NCBI RefSeq assembly: GCF_003123745.1
Contig: NZ_QETB01000001.1
Location: 930,001 to 994,000, forward strand
DNA length: 64,000 nucleotides
DNA from: Ancrocorticia populi
GTDB lineage: Bacteria; Actinomycetota; Actinomycetes; Actinomycetales; Actinomycetaceae
Reading direction: 5' to 3'
Below, piece after piece: positions 34,881 through 42,764 of this stretch (the stretch's first letter is position 1; each line of letters starts with the position of its first letter). Both the position numbers and the translations under genes were made by a program. The notes under the pieces were generated by a model. That model was not told the origin of the DNA and searched no databases. It saw nothing but the letters and a program-made list of their open reading frames with translations.

Positions 34881-35869
34881 AGGCAACGGCCACCGCGCAC
34901 GCCAACATCGCGCTCATCAAGTACTGGGGTAAGGCCAATGAAGATCTTATTATCCCGATTACTTCGAGCCTCTCCTTAACTTTGGATGATTTATTTACGA
35001 CGACGACGGTTGATTTCTCCTCTCTCGAACCTACTGCGGCTGATCAGGCAACTCTGGATGGCGCGACGGTTAGCGGACGCCCACTTGAACGCATCTGTGG
35101 CCTGCTGGATCTGGTCCGGGAGCGTGCGGGGATCGATCAGCCTGCGAAGGTGACGTCGGAGAACATGGTGCCTACGGCTGCCGGGCTGGCTAGCTCGGCT
35201 TCGGGTTTTGCTGCGCTCACTGGTGCGGCGGCTGTTGCGGCGGGGCTTGAGCTGAGCGATCGGGAGCTGTCCCGACTGGCAAGGCGGGGTTCCGGATCGG
35301 CGTCGCGCTCGATTTTCGGGGGTTTGGCGATTTGGCACGCGGGGGACAGCGACGAAACGTCATTCGCGGACCCCGTGGTAGATCACGGCTTCGCTCAGGA
35401 GATTTCCCTTGTGGTGCTAGTGCTGAATTCTGGCCCGAAGGCGGTTTCAAGCCGAGACGGCATGCGGCGCACGGTTGATACATCTCCTCTTTATGAGTCG
35501 TGGGTGGCAGAGCATGCAGGGCACCTTCGTGAGGCGCTCGCTGCAGTAGCGGATCGTGATCTTCCGCGTTTAGGTGAGGCGGCCGAGGCCAACGCCTTGG
35601 GCATGCACGCGGCGATGCGTGCGGCCAACCCGCCGATCAATTACATGAACGATGCCAGCTGTGCGGCGCTTCAAGCCGTGAAGGATGCCCGGGCGGCGGG
35701 ATTTCCCGCGTGGGCCACGATGGACGCTGGGCCCAACGTCAAGGTGCTCACCAGTACCAAGCGCGCGGCGGAGCTGGAGGCCTGGTTGCAGTCCCGGCTG
35801 AAGGATTCGGTACCCGGGATGGATACGGTGGTTGCTCACGCCGGACCAGGATTGACGGTGACACGATGA
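34877..35869 (+). CDS. mvaD: Diphosphomevalonate decarboxylase
   Basis: 330 residues from GTG 34877, coupled to mvk; a longer version would read inside mvk. The start KATATAHANIALIKYWGKAN, the ATP loop PTAAGLASSASGFAAL and RRGSGSASRSIFGG are hallmarks of the enzyme that makes isopentenyl diphosphate with loss of CO2. The CGACGACGACG core occurs inside the gene near 34998 (FTTTTVD in translation) and may be chance or an absorbed repeat. Overlaps pmk in ATGA. Confidence 0.93.
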   Translation: MKATATAHANIALIKYWGKANEDLIIPITSSLSLTLDDLFTTTTVDFSSLEPTAADQATLDGATVSGRPLERICGLLDLVRERAGIDQPAKVTSENMVPTAAGLASSASGFAALTGAAAVAAGLELSDRELSRLARRGSGSASRSIFGGLAIWHAGDSDETSFADPVVDHGFAQEISLVVLVLNSGPKAVSSRDGMRRTVDTSPLYESWVAEHAGHLREALAAVADRDLPRLGEAAEANALGMHAAMRAANPPINYMNDASCAALQAVKDARAAGFPAWATMDAGPNVKVLTSTKRAAELEAWLQSRLKDSVPGMDTVVAHAGPGLTVTR

Positions 35870-36969
35870 GCGAGCCGTGGGCGATCGAGGTTCGGGCGCC
35901 GGGCAAGCTCTATGTGGCCGGCGAATACGCCGTTGTGGAAACGGGTTTTCCCGCGGTACTCGTGGCTGTTGATCGCTACGTCACCGTTCAGGTGAAGAGT
36001 TCAGACGATACCGGGCACATCACCTCAGATCTGAACGCCGGAAGCTGGTTGGAGTGGTACCGGCGCGATACCGATATGGTCATCGAACCGGATGAGGCTC
36101 CTTTCAGCTTTGTATTAGCCGCCATGCGCATTGTGGAAGAAGCCGCACGCGAGCTTGGTGAGAGTTTGCGGATCTTCGATCTCAACATTACGAGCGAGCT
36201 GGATGATGATTCCGGCCGCAAGTTCGGGCTCGGCTCGTCGGCCGCGGTGACCGTGGCAACCATCCGCGCCCTCTGCGAGCTTTACGATTTGGATCTCTCT
36301 CGGCTGGAGCAGCTCAAGCTGGCGCTCCTCGCCAGCATCGAGGTCCAGCGCTCGGGATCCGGGGGAGACGTTGCAGCCTCCATGTTCGGAGGCTGGATCG
36401 CCTACACCGCTTTCGATAGGGCATGGGCGCGGGAGCAGCGGGCTGCAGGGCATTCTGTTGTGGAGCTGCTCAAGACCGAATGGCCAGGTCTATCGGTCAA
36501 CCGTGTGGCGCCGCCTGCCGATCTCAGGTTGCTCGTGGGATGGACGGCCTCCCCGGCCTCCACCTCGCGCCTTGTTGGCGGTGTGCAGTCCCGCAAAACT
36601 CAGGGCGGGATGGACTATCCCCAGTTCCTCGCTGAGAGCGCCCGCTGCGTGACGTCCCTCGTCTCGGGCCTCAATGACGGAGATAATGAGGCAGTGTTCG
36701 CCGCGATTCGGCGGAATCGGGAGTTGCTGCGCCAGCTTGGCGAACGCACCGGCATCACGATCGAGACCCCAAAGCTGCGTCACCTCATCGAGACCGCAGA
36801 GGAACACGGTGGGGCGGCCAAAACATCTGGCGCCGGAGGTGGGGATTGCGGCATCGTTCTGATTAGCAACGATGCGGATATCGATGGCTTGCTCGCCTCA
36901 TGGGAGCGGGCAGATATTCGAGTACTGAACCTTTACGTTCACCAGCCGGAAGGAGGGGTGGAGCAATGA
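35866..36969 (+). CDS. pmk: Phosphomevalonate kinase
   Basis: 367-residue GHMP kinase making mevalonate 5-diphosphate. ATG 35866 overlaps the mvaD stop. Motifs: APGKLYVAGEYAVVETGFPA at the front, the ATP loop KFGLGSSAAVTVATI, SGSGGDVAASMFGGW, and GAAKTSGAGGGDCGIVLI near the end. The order mvk-mvaD-pmk-fni is that of the Streptomyces CL190 mevalonate cluster. Confidence 0.92.
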   Translation: MSEPWAIEVRAPGKLYVAGEYAVVETGFPAVLVAVDRYVTVQVKSSDDTGHITSDLNAGSWLEWYRRDTDMVIEPDEAPFSFVLAAMRIVEEAARELGESLRIFDLNITSELDDDSGRKFGLGSSAAVTVATIRALCELYDLDLSRLEQLKLALLASIEVQRSGSGGDVAASMFGGWIAYTAFDRAWAREQRAAGHSVVELLKTEWPGLSVNRVAPPADLRLLVGWTASPASTSRLVGGVQSRKTQGGMDYPQFLAESARCVTSLVSGLNDGDNEAVFAAIRRNRELLRQLGERTGITIETPKLRHLIETAEEHGGAAKTSGAGGGDCGIVLISNDADIDGLLASWERADIRVLNLYVHQPEGGVEQ

Positions 36970-38054
36970 GTGGGCGCGATTCCGCACGCAAAGATGACCA
37001 CGTCCGGATCTCCGAGGAGCTCCGCAACGTGCAGCATAACGGGTTCGACGATATCCGATTCATGCACCAATCCTTCAACGAACTCTCACGCGAGAGCGTT
37101 GATATCAGCACGTCCGTGACCGGAAGCCCCTGGCAGGTGCCGTTCTACATCAACGCGATGACGGGCGGCAGCGAGATGACCGGGCGCATCAACGCGGACC
37201 TTGCGAAGGCTGCGGCAACGGCCGGTGTGGCGATGGCCAGCGGTTCGGTGAGCGTGGCGCTGAAAGACCCAAGCCTCGCTCCTTCCTTCGAGGTGATCCG
37301 GGAGAACGCTCCCGAGGCATTCATTTTCGCCAATGTCGGTCCCACAGTGACTGCCGAAAATGCACGCCGGGCCGTTCAGCTGCTTGATGCTAATGCGCTG
37401 CAAGTCCACGTCAATCCTGCCCAAGAGCTGGTTATGCCCGAGGGTGATCATGACTTCCGCGGATGGCTTGATCGCATCGAGGAGATTGTCGCAGAGGTAC
37501 CTGTTCCCGTTGTGGTCAAAGAAGTAGGATTCGGACTCTCCTCCAAGTCCATCGCGCAGGTGAGGGCCCATGGAGTACACACAGTGGACGTGAGCGGACG
37601 CGGTGGCACGGATTTCGCGGCAATTGAGAAGCGGCGGCGCGGCGATCGCGCCTACAGCTATCTCGCGGGCTGGGGGCAAAGCACTGTTGAATGTCTGCTC
37701 GAGACCCTCGGTGATTTCCCGGTCCAGCCAGCCAATCCCCGGCACCACGTTGAGATTCTGGCCTCCGGGGGAGTACGTAGCCCCTTTGATGTAGTGCGGG
37801 CCCTGGCTATGGGTGCCCGGGCCGTGGGCGTGTCAGGGCATTTTCTTCACCTGCTCATCGAAGAGGGCATCGAGGCCCTCATCAGCGAACTGACCTCGTG
37901 GACCGAAGAAGTCCGCACGCTGATGACGCTGCTGGGTACTCCGAACGTGCCCGCGCTGCTCCAGACGGATCTTCTGGTCTCGGGCAAGACAGCGGAATTT
38001 GCGAACCTTCGGGGGATCGATTTGCCGGAGTTGGCGCGCCGCAGCGAGCTCTAG
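36966..38054 (+). CDS. fni: Type 2 isopentenyl-diphosphate isomerase (FMN-dependent)
   Basis: 362 residues from ATG 36966, overlapping the pmk stop. Converts IPP to DMAPP using reduced FMN. The TIM-barrel motifs are clear: RKDDHVRISEELRNVQ, PFYINAMTGGSEMTG, VNPAQELVMPEGDHDFRGW, VVKEVGFGLSS, VDVSGRGGTDFAAIE and ASGGVRSPFDVVRALAMGA. It ends the operon. In Streptomyces the genes for HMG-CoA reductase and synthase follow; here a repeat hairpin and an unrelated gene follow. Confidence 0.94.
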   Translation: MSGRDSARKDDHVRISEELRNVQHNGFDDIRFMHQSFNELSRESVDISTSVTGSPWQVPFYINAMTGGSEMTGRINADLAKAAATAGVAMASGSVSVALKDPSLAPSFEVIRENAPEAFIFANVGPTVTAENARRAVQLLDANALQVHVNPAQELVMPEGDHDFRGWLDRIEEIVAEVPVPVVVKEVGFGLSSKSIAQVRAHGVHTVDVSGRGGTDFAAIEKRRRGDRAYSYLAGWGQSTVECLLETLGDFPVQPANPRHHVEILASGGVRSPFDVVRALAMGARAVGVSGHFLHLLIEEGIEALISELTSWTEEVRTLMTLLGTPNVPALLQTDLLVSGKTAEFANLRGIDLPELARRSEL

Positions 38055-38096
38055 CCTTGCGCACCCAACGCACGGAGATTTGACGCAATCTCGGGC

Positions 38097-38171
38097 AACG
38101 ACGACGAAGCCCCACCCTCGCACCAACTGGCCGAGGTTGGTGCGTACGTGAGGAAACGTCGTCGGCAAAAA
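38097..38171. repeat. CGACGACGACG-family dispersed repeat, full-length hairpin copy
   Basis: Outer arms CGACGACGA (38099) and CGTCGTCGG (38157), inner stem GCACCAAC with GTTGGTGC, a conserved GCGTACGTGAG block, and a final A-run. It shares arms and layout with 6575-6651. It lies between fni and the next gene. Confidence 0.8.
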
Positions 38172-38247
38172 ATCTTTAATCGGAGTTGTTCCGTATGGGA
38201 GAGATAGCGTCTTCTGGTGGGAGGTGCCTGCGTATAAGCTCATCAGC

Positions 38248-38703
38248 ATGGCATTGGATAAGCAGAAGGTCTTGTTGGACGCGCCCGCAGCGCTTAATTA
38301 CGATGATCAGCCGTGGACGGTAACCGTCGCGGGTGATTCGATCATCGCGAGTTGGAAATGGATGGATGCACGGTTCTTTGGGCCGGAATCCGTCACTGAT
38401 GAGGAGCGGAACTACACGTTCGTAGCAACCTTGAAGAACAACGGTAAGTGGAAGGAAACAGGAAGCTCATCGGAGAAATCATCCAACGTTTCTCTGAACG
38501 GCGGGACTCTGAGCTTTGGTTCGAGCAGCTCAAGTTTCAAAGGTAAGTCATCGGAAATATCGGTTTCTTTCGGGTTTGGCCAGAACAAAGATGAGGGCAA
38601 CGTTGGCATGGTGAAATCCACGCTGGACACCGAACTCATCAAGAATGCTGTGCGCGGCTACCTCGAGTACTGTGGCTGGAAGAAGGCTGGATTGTTCGGG
38701 TAG
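38248..38703 (+). CDS. Protein of unknown function
   Basis: 151 residues from ATG 38248. I do not recognise the family. The first part (WTVTVAGDSIIASWKWMDARFF) and the middle, a Ser-rich stretch (SLNGGTLSFGSSSSSFKGK), are beta-like, and it ends with an amphipathic helix and YLEYCGWKKAGLF. No signal peptide or membrane segment. A TATAAG lies nine bases before the start and could be a leaderless promoter; an alternative GTG start lies at 38224. Confidence 0.6.
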   Translation: MALDKQKVLLDAPAALNYDDQPWTVTVAGDSIIASWKWMDARFFGPESVTDEERNYTFVATLKNNGKWKETGSSSEKSSNVSLNGGTLSFGSSSSSFKGKSSEISVSFGFGQNKDEGNVGMVKSTLDTELIKNAVRGYLEYCGWKKAGLFG

Positions 38704-38820
38704 GGATTCTTCGTCGGAAGAACCCACACGGAGAATTGATGCAAGATTTCAAGGACGTGCTGGCTCTGGACAGGCATTGACAAGGCTTCTGGGGCGGCCG
38801 GACTATTGGACGTGTCTGTC

Positions 38821-40101
38821 ATGAACAACGCGATGGAGTGGTTTTCGATTGCTCTTCTCATCGCTGTCTTAGTCTTCGCCGTGGTGCGCCCGAAAGGGCT
38901 TCCAGAAGCGGTTGCGGCCGTGCCGGCGGCACTGTTGGTGGTGCTTGTTGGAGCTATCGATTTGGCAACTGCCGGTGACGAGGCGCGCACTCTTGCCCCG
39001 ACCGTAGGATTCTTGGCCGCAGTACTTGTGTTGGCGAATCTTGCCGAAAAGGAAGGGCTCTTCCTCACGGCGGGGCAGCTGATGGCATCGGGTTCTCGCG
39101 GCGATCCCAAGCGGCTCTTGACGCTAGTGTTTGTTGTGGCCTCGCTGACCACGGCAGTACTCAGCTTGGATGCGACTGTTGTTCTTCTGACGCCCGTTAT
39201 TTTCACTACCGCTTCACGGCTGGGAATGCGGCCGAAACCGCACGTATACGCCACCGCGCATCTTGCTAACTCTGCCTCCTTGCTGCTTCCGGTATCCAAT
39301 CTGACGAATCTGCTGGCTCTCAATGCCTCGGGTCTGAGTTTTGGTATGTTCGCCGCGGTGATGGCCGTGCCATGGCTGGTCTCGCTGGCCATTGAGTATT
39401 GCGTGTTCCGCTGGCAGTTCAGCGGCGATCTGGGGCTCCGTGTTGGTGATGGTGGCAACGGCGGCACCGGCCAAGGAGATCGGATAGAAGTACCTAAGTT
39501 TGCCGTTGCGGTGGTGGCGCTGACGCTGGTGGGTTTCGTCCTGTGCTCGCCGCTGGGAATTGACACGTTCTGGGCGGCGCTAGTGGGCGTTGTGTTGCTC
39601 GCAGCCAAGCGACTCATTGTGGGTGCAGAGCCGCGGGGCGGGCAAGTGGTTGACCTACTCAAGTCAATCAACGTCTGGTTCATCCTCTTTGTTCTGAGCC
39701 TCGGGATTGTGGTCCGGGCCGTGGTGGATAATGGACTTTCCGATGCGTTAAGCAATGTCCTGCCGGAAGGAACGAGCCTTCTTTCGATGCTCGTATTGGC
39801 CTTTATAGCCGCCCTTCTCGCAAACATTGTCAATAACCTGCCCGCTGTTCTGGTGCTGCTGCCGCTGGTGGCCAATGCGGGGCCGCCAGCGATACTCGCC
39901 GTGCTCGTGGGAGTTAATATCGGGCCAAACCTGACCTACGTTGGATCTCTGGCCACCTTGCTCTGGCGAAGAATCCTCGCGGCTCGTGACCAAGAGACGG
40001 AAGTTACGGAGTTTACTCGGCTCGGGCTATTCACCGTTCCGGTGAGCCTCGTGGCCTGTACGTGTGCCCTGTGGGGCGCTACTCAATTGATGGGAGTATA
40101 A
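38821..40101 (+). CDS. ArsB/NhaD/SLC13-like anion permease
   Basis: 426 residues with about eleven hydrophobic segments. SLC13/ArsB-like features include SLDATVVLLTPVIFTTASRL, NSASLLLPVSNLTNLLALNA and a C-terminal NIVNNLPAVLVLLPLVANAG with GVNIGPNLTYVGSLATLLWR. The two N-P-type hairpin loops are those of ion-coupled oxyanion or dicarboxylate carriers, including arsenite efflux protein ArsB. No arsenic-resistance gene is adjacent. Start at ATG 38821 is preferred; TTG 38806 is upstream. The universal stress gene starts three bases after the stop. Confidence 0.75.
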   Translation: MNNAMEWFSIALLIAVLVFAVVRPKGLPEAVAAVPAALLVVLVGAIDLATAGDEARTLAPTVGFLAAVLVLANLAEKEGLFLTAGQLMASGSRGDPKRLLTLVFVVASLTTAVLSLDATVVLLTPVIFTTASRLGMRPKPHVYATAHLANSASLLLPVSNLTNLLALNASGLSFGMFAAVMAVPWLVSLAIEYCVFRWQFSGDLGLRVGDGGNGGTGQGDRIEVPKFAVAVVALTLVGFVLCSPLGIDTFWAALVGVVLLAAKRLIVGAEPRGGQVVDLLKSINVWFILFVLSLGIVVRAVVDNGLSDALSNVLPEGTSLLSMLVLAFIAALLANIVNNLPAVLVLLPLVANAGPPAILAVLVGVNIGPNLTYVGSLATLLWRRILAARDQETEVTEFTRLGLFTVPVSLVACTCALWGATQLMGV

Positions 40102-40103
40102 AG

Positions 40104-40625
40104 ATGAGAGTTGTGGCATGGGTTGCCCCCGGAACGTGGAACACAGTGGTGGATACGGCAGCGCGGCGGCCAACGGAAGATGAGATCACGCTCGTGGCGG
40201 CGGCCGATACGCAAGAGAACATCCCCTCGGGTATTCTCTCGGGACTTATGGGGCGCGGCCACGCTCCTGGACACCAGTACTACGACAAGCTCAGCAAGGA
40301 CGCTGCTCAGGATCTACTGGATAAGGCATACAAGGCTATACGGCGTGAGGCGGAAACCAAGCTTGTGGTGGGGCGCACCGAACGTGTTGTTACTGAGGCC
40401 TGCGCGGATGCGGACCTGTTGATTCTTGCCCGGGATGGCGATAGGTCGCGCCTTGGACCTAACAGCATTGGGCGCCATACCCGCTTTGTTATTGACCATG
40501 CCCCGTGCACAGTAGCACTGTTGTGGCCGGGTGAAACGCCTTCGCTTGATTCAATTCCTGAAGAAATCCCGGCGGAAGAAGACCCGGCAAACCTGCCACA
40601 CGAGCGCGATAAGCGGAAGAGCTAG
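40104..40625 (+). CDS. Universal stress protein family
   Basis: 173 residues. The N-terminal strand MRVVAWVAPGTWNTVVD and the C-terminal half, with ACADADLLILARDGD and IGRHTRFVIDHAPCTVALLW, follow the UspA fold and end like ATP-binding members (Gly-x-x-Ser/Arg-x-x-V-x-x-H-A-P-C). An acidic tail of about 25 residues is added. ATG 40104 follows GGGAG, three bases after the permease, so the pair is co-transcribed. It may modulate the transporter, but this is only by position. Confidence 0.75.
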   Translation: MRVVAWVAPGTWNTVVDTAARRPTEDEITLVAAADTQENIPSGILSGLMGRGHAPGHQYYDKLSKDAAQDLLDKAYKAIRREAETKLVVGRTERVVTEACADADLLILARDGDRSRLGPNSIGRHTRFVIDHAPCTVALLWPGETPSLDSIPEEIPAEEDPANLPHERDKRKS

Positions 40626-41170
40626 TCCTGATCGTCCAGCTGCTCGAAGATGTGCGGGAGCAGCTTGCACACCACTGCGAGCGAATCCTTGACGCCGCCT
40701 CGCGATCCTGGCGCGTTAACGATGAGGGTGCCTCCCTTGCCACGGTGCGTGATGCCCACGAGTCCGCGGGAGAGTGAGGCGAGCGGGGTCTGAGTGAGGC
40801 CGTGCTGGCGAATCTCCTGAGCGATGCCATCCATCGTTACGTCGAGGAACGGTGCCGTCGCCTCCGGCGCGACATCTCCGGCCGAGATTCCGGTACCGCC
40901 AATGGTGAGGAGGAAACGGGTCCCTTCGTTGAGAGCTTCGTTAATTGTGGCGACGACGGCCGAGTAGTCCTCACGCGCGTACTTGAGGAAGCTCCGGGTT
41001 TCGCCGGCGTGCGTACGGTTCACATGCACGCGGTTTTCCTCCAGAAGTCTGAGTGCTAGTGGGCCCGCGGTGTCCTCTCGTTCACCATCGAAGATCGCAT
41101 TGTTAATGACGATGATGGATCCAGCGATGTCGCGATCCATCTCGCGCATGGGACGCTCGGCCGGGGACAT
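40622..41170 (-). CDS. mog: Molybdenum cofactor biosynthesis protein of the MoaB/Mog family
   Basis: 182 residues from ATG 41170 (AGAGAGG upstream). The nucleotide-binding loop LLTIGGTGIS, followed by DVAPEATAPFLD and the C-terminal IVNAPGSRGGVKDSLAVV, identify the molybdopterin adenylyltransferase/MoaB group. It adenylates molybdopterin before metal insertion. The adjacent nitrate reductase needs this cofactor. Overlaps the universal stress gene by four bases on the opposite strand. Confidence 0.88.
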   Translation of the reverse strand: MSPAERPMREMDRDIAGSIIVINNAIFDGEREDTAGPLALRLLEENRVHVNRTHAGETRSFLKYAREDYSAVVATINEALNEGTRFLLTIGGTGISAGDVAPEATAPFLDVTMDGIAQEIRQHGLTQTPLASLSRGLVGITHRGKGGTLIVNAPGSRGGVKDSLAVVCKLLPHIFEQLDDQD

Positions 41171-41287
41171 ACTGCTGCCTCTCTGTCTGTTGATTCTAGT
41201 GAACTGCGCTCGTCGCCGTCCCAAACGTGGAAGCTATTTGCGAAACAAAAGTCTCACGTAAATAAGGGCAGAAACTAGGGCATTCAA

Positions 41288-41310
41288 GGTGATTCACTAG
41301 AGAAATCACC
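41288..41310. promoter_or_regulatory. Inverted repeat upstream of narK
   Basis: GGTGATT and AATCACC are perfect 7-base arms 9 bases apart, 76 bases before narK. The site could be an operator for a nitrate- or oxygen-responsive regulator; it does not match the FNR consensus. Confidence 0.5.
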
Positions 41311-41385
41311 CTAAGCTGAGGGTAGCAAATAAACACGGGCTATAGCTTGTTAAATAAATCTACCCACAAGGGATCAGGAGTCAGC

Positions 41386-42750
41386 ATGGGTGTCAGTGCA
41401 GACGAATCTTCTGAGCAGAAGCTGCCAGAACTCGATACGTCGGGACATGTGATCGTTGGGTGGGATCCCGAAGATCCGCAGCGGTGGGATTCGAAGGTAG
41501 CGTGGAAAACCCTCATCGTTTCCACATACTCGTTGTTCCTTGGGTTCTGCGTGTGGTTTATGGTTTCCGCCATCGCGCCCAAGCTCAACGAGATCGGTTT
41601 CGATCTATCGTCCGCGCAGCTCTACTGGCTCACCGCGATGCCCGGCCTGTCCGGAGGCCTTCTCCGCTTAGTCTTCATGGTTCTGCCTCCCATTCTGGGA
41701 ACGCGGATGCTGGTGGGGCTGTCCTCGCTGCTCTACATCATTCCCATGGTTGGGTGGTTCTTCGCCGTTCAGGATACGAGTACATCGTTCGGAACATTGA
41801 TGTTGCTCGCGGTATTGTGCGGAATCGGCGGTGGAACCTTCTCCGGCTACATGCCTTCTACTGGATACTTCTTCCCGAAGCGGCTCTCGGGGACTGCGCT
41901 CGCGATCCAGTCGGGAGTGGGAAACCTCGGCATGTCCGTGATCCAAATTATCGGGCCGTGGCTCATGGGATTCGGACTGTTCGGCATCACCTTCATCGCC
42001 CCGATGCGAGGTGATGAAGGGGCGCTGTGGGTTTTCAACGCGGCGATCTTCTTCGTTCCATGGGCCATCGTGGCGGCGATTCTGTCCTTCTGGCTCCTCA
42101 AGGACGTTCCCGTCAAGGCAAATATCCGGCAGCAGTTGGACATCTTCGGCAATCAGAACACATGGTACATGACGCTGCTATACGTCATGACGTTCGGAAT
42201 CTACTCCGGGCTATCCGCCCAGTTTGCGCTGATCATCAACAGCACATTCGGCAACGATTCCCAGTTTGCTGAACAGGGACTCACTGGGCTGCCGTCGGGC
42301 GTCACCTATGCGTTCCTCGGCCCGCTCATCGGCTCTATTGTCCGCGTGATCTGGGGGCCACTGTGCGATAAGTTCGGCGGGGCAATCTGGACGTTTGTGT
42401 CCGGGGTTGGTATGACAGCCACGTTGGCGCTGTGTGCGGCGAACCTCAACCCGTCCAACCCGGACCAGTTCACGCCATTCCTCATCGGGATGCTTGCCTT
42501 CTTCGTGTTCGCCGGGATCGGCAACGCGGGAACGTTCAAGCAGATGCCCATGATCATGCCGAAGAGGCAGGCGGGCGGGGCGATCGGCTTCACGGCCGCC
42601 ATCGCGGCGTTTGGGCCATTCTTTGTTGGTATGGCACTGGCCAGCTTCAGTGTCCAGTCCTTCTTTATCGGTTGCGTCATCTACTGCCTCGCCTGCTCGG
42701 TGTTGTGCTGGGTGATGTACGCACGCAAGCACGCACCCTTCCCGGGTTAA
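41386..42750 (+). CDS. narK: Nitrate/nitrite transporter
   Basis: 454 residues, twelve hydrophobic segments, major facilitator superfamily. The nitrate signatures are seen twice in related form: GVGNLGMSVIQIIGPW and GNAGTFKQMPMI. An N-terminal hydrophilic extension of about 45 residues precedes the first helix. ATG 41386 has a CAGGAG site; narG begins 14 bases after its stop. Imports nitrate and/or exports nitrite for the reductase. Confidence 0.92.
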   Translation: MGVSADESSEQKLPELDTSGHVIVGWDPEDPQRWDSKVAWKTLIVSTYSLFLGFCVWFMVSAIAPKLNEIGFDLSSAQLYWLTAMPGLSGGLLRLVFMVLPPILGTRMLVGLSSLLYIIPMVGWFFAVQDTSTSFGTLMLLAVLCGIGGGTFSGYMPSTGYFFPKRLSGTALAIQSGVGNLGMSVIQIIGPWLMGFGLFGITFIAPMRGDEGALWVFNAAIFFVPWAIVAAILSFWLLKDVPVKANIRQQLDIFGNQNTWYMTLLYVMTFGIYSGLSAQFALIINSTFGNDSQFAEQGLTGLPSGVTYAFLGPLIGSIVRVIWGPLCDKFGGAIWTFVSGVGMTATLALCAANLNPSNPDQFTPFLIGMLAFFVFAGIGNAGTFKQMPMIMPKRQAGGAIGFTAAIAAFGPFFVGMALASFSVQSFFIGCVIYCLACSVLCWVMYARKHAPFPG

Positions 42751-42764
42751 TTCAAGGAGTCACG

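Noticed and set aside
38777-38805. TTGACA and GACTAT as a promoter of the anion permease
   Set aside because: Spacing of about 19-21 bases is too long to be convincing.
42432-42764. N-terminal extension of NarG
   Set aside because: Overlaps narK coding sequence; a ribosome site and family-like start lie at 42765.
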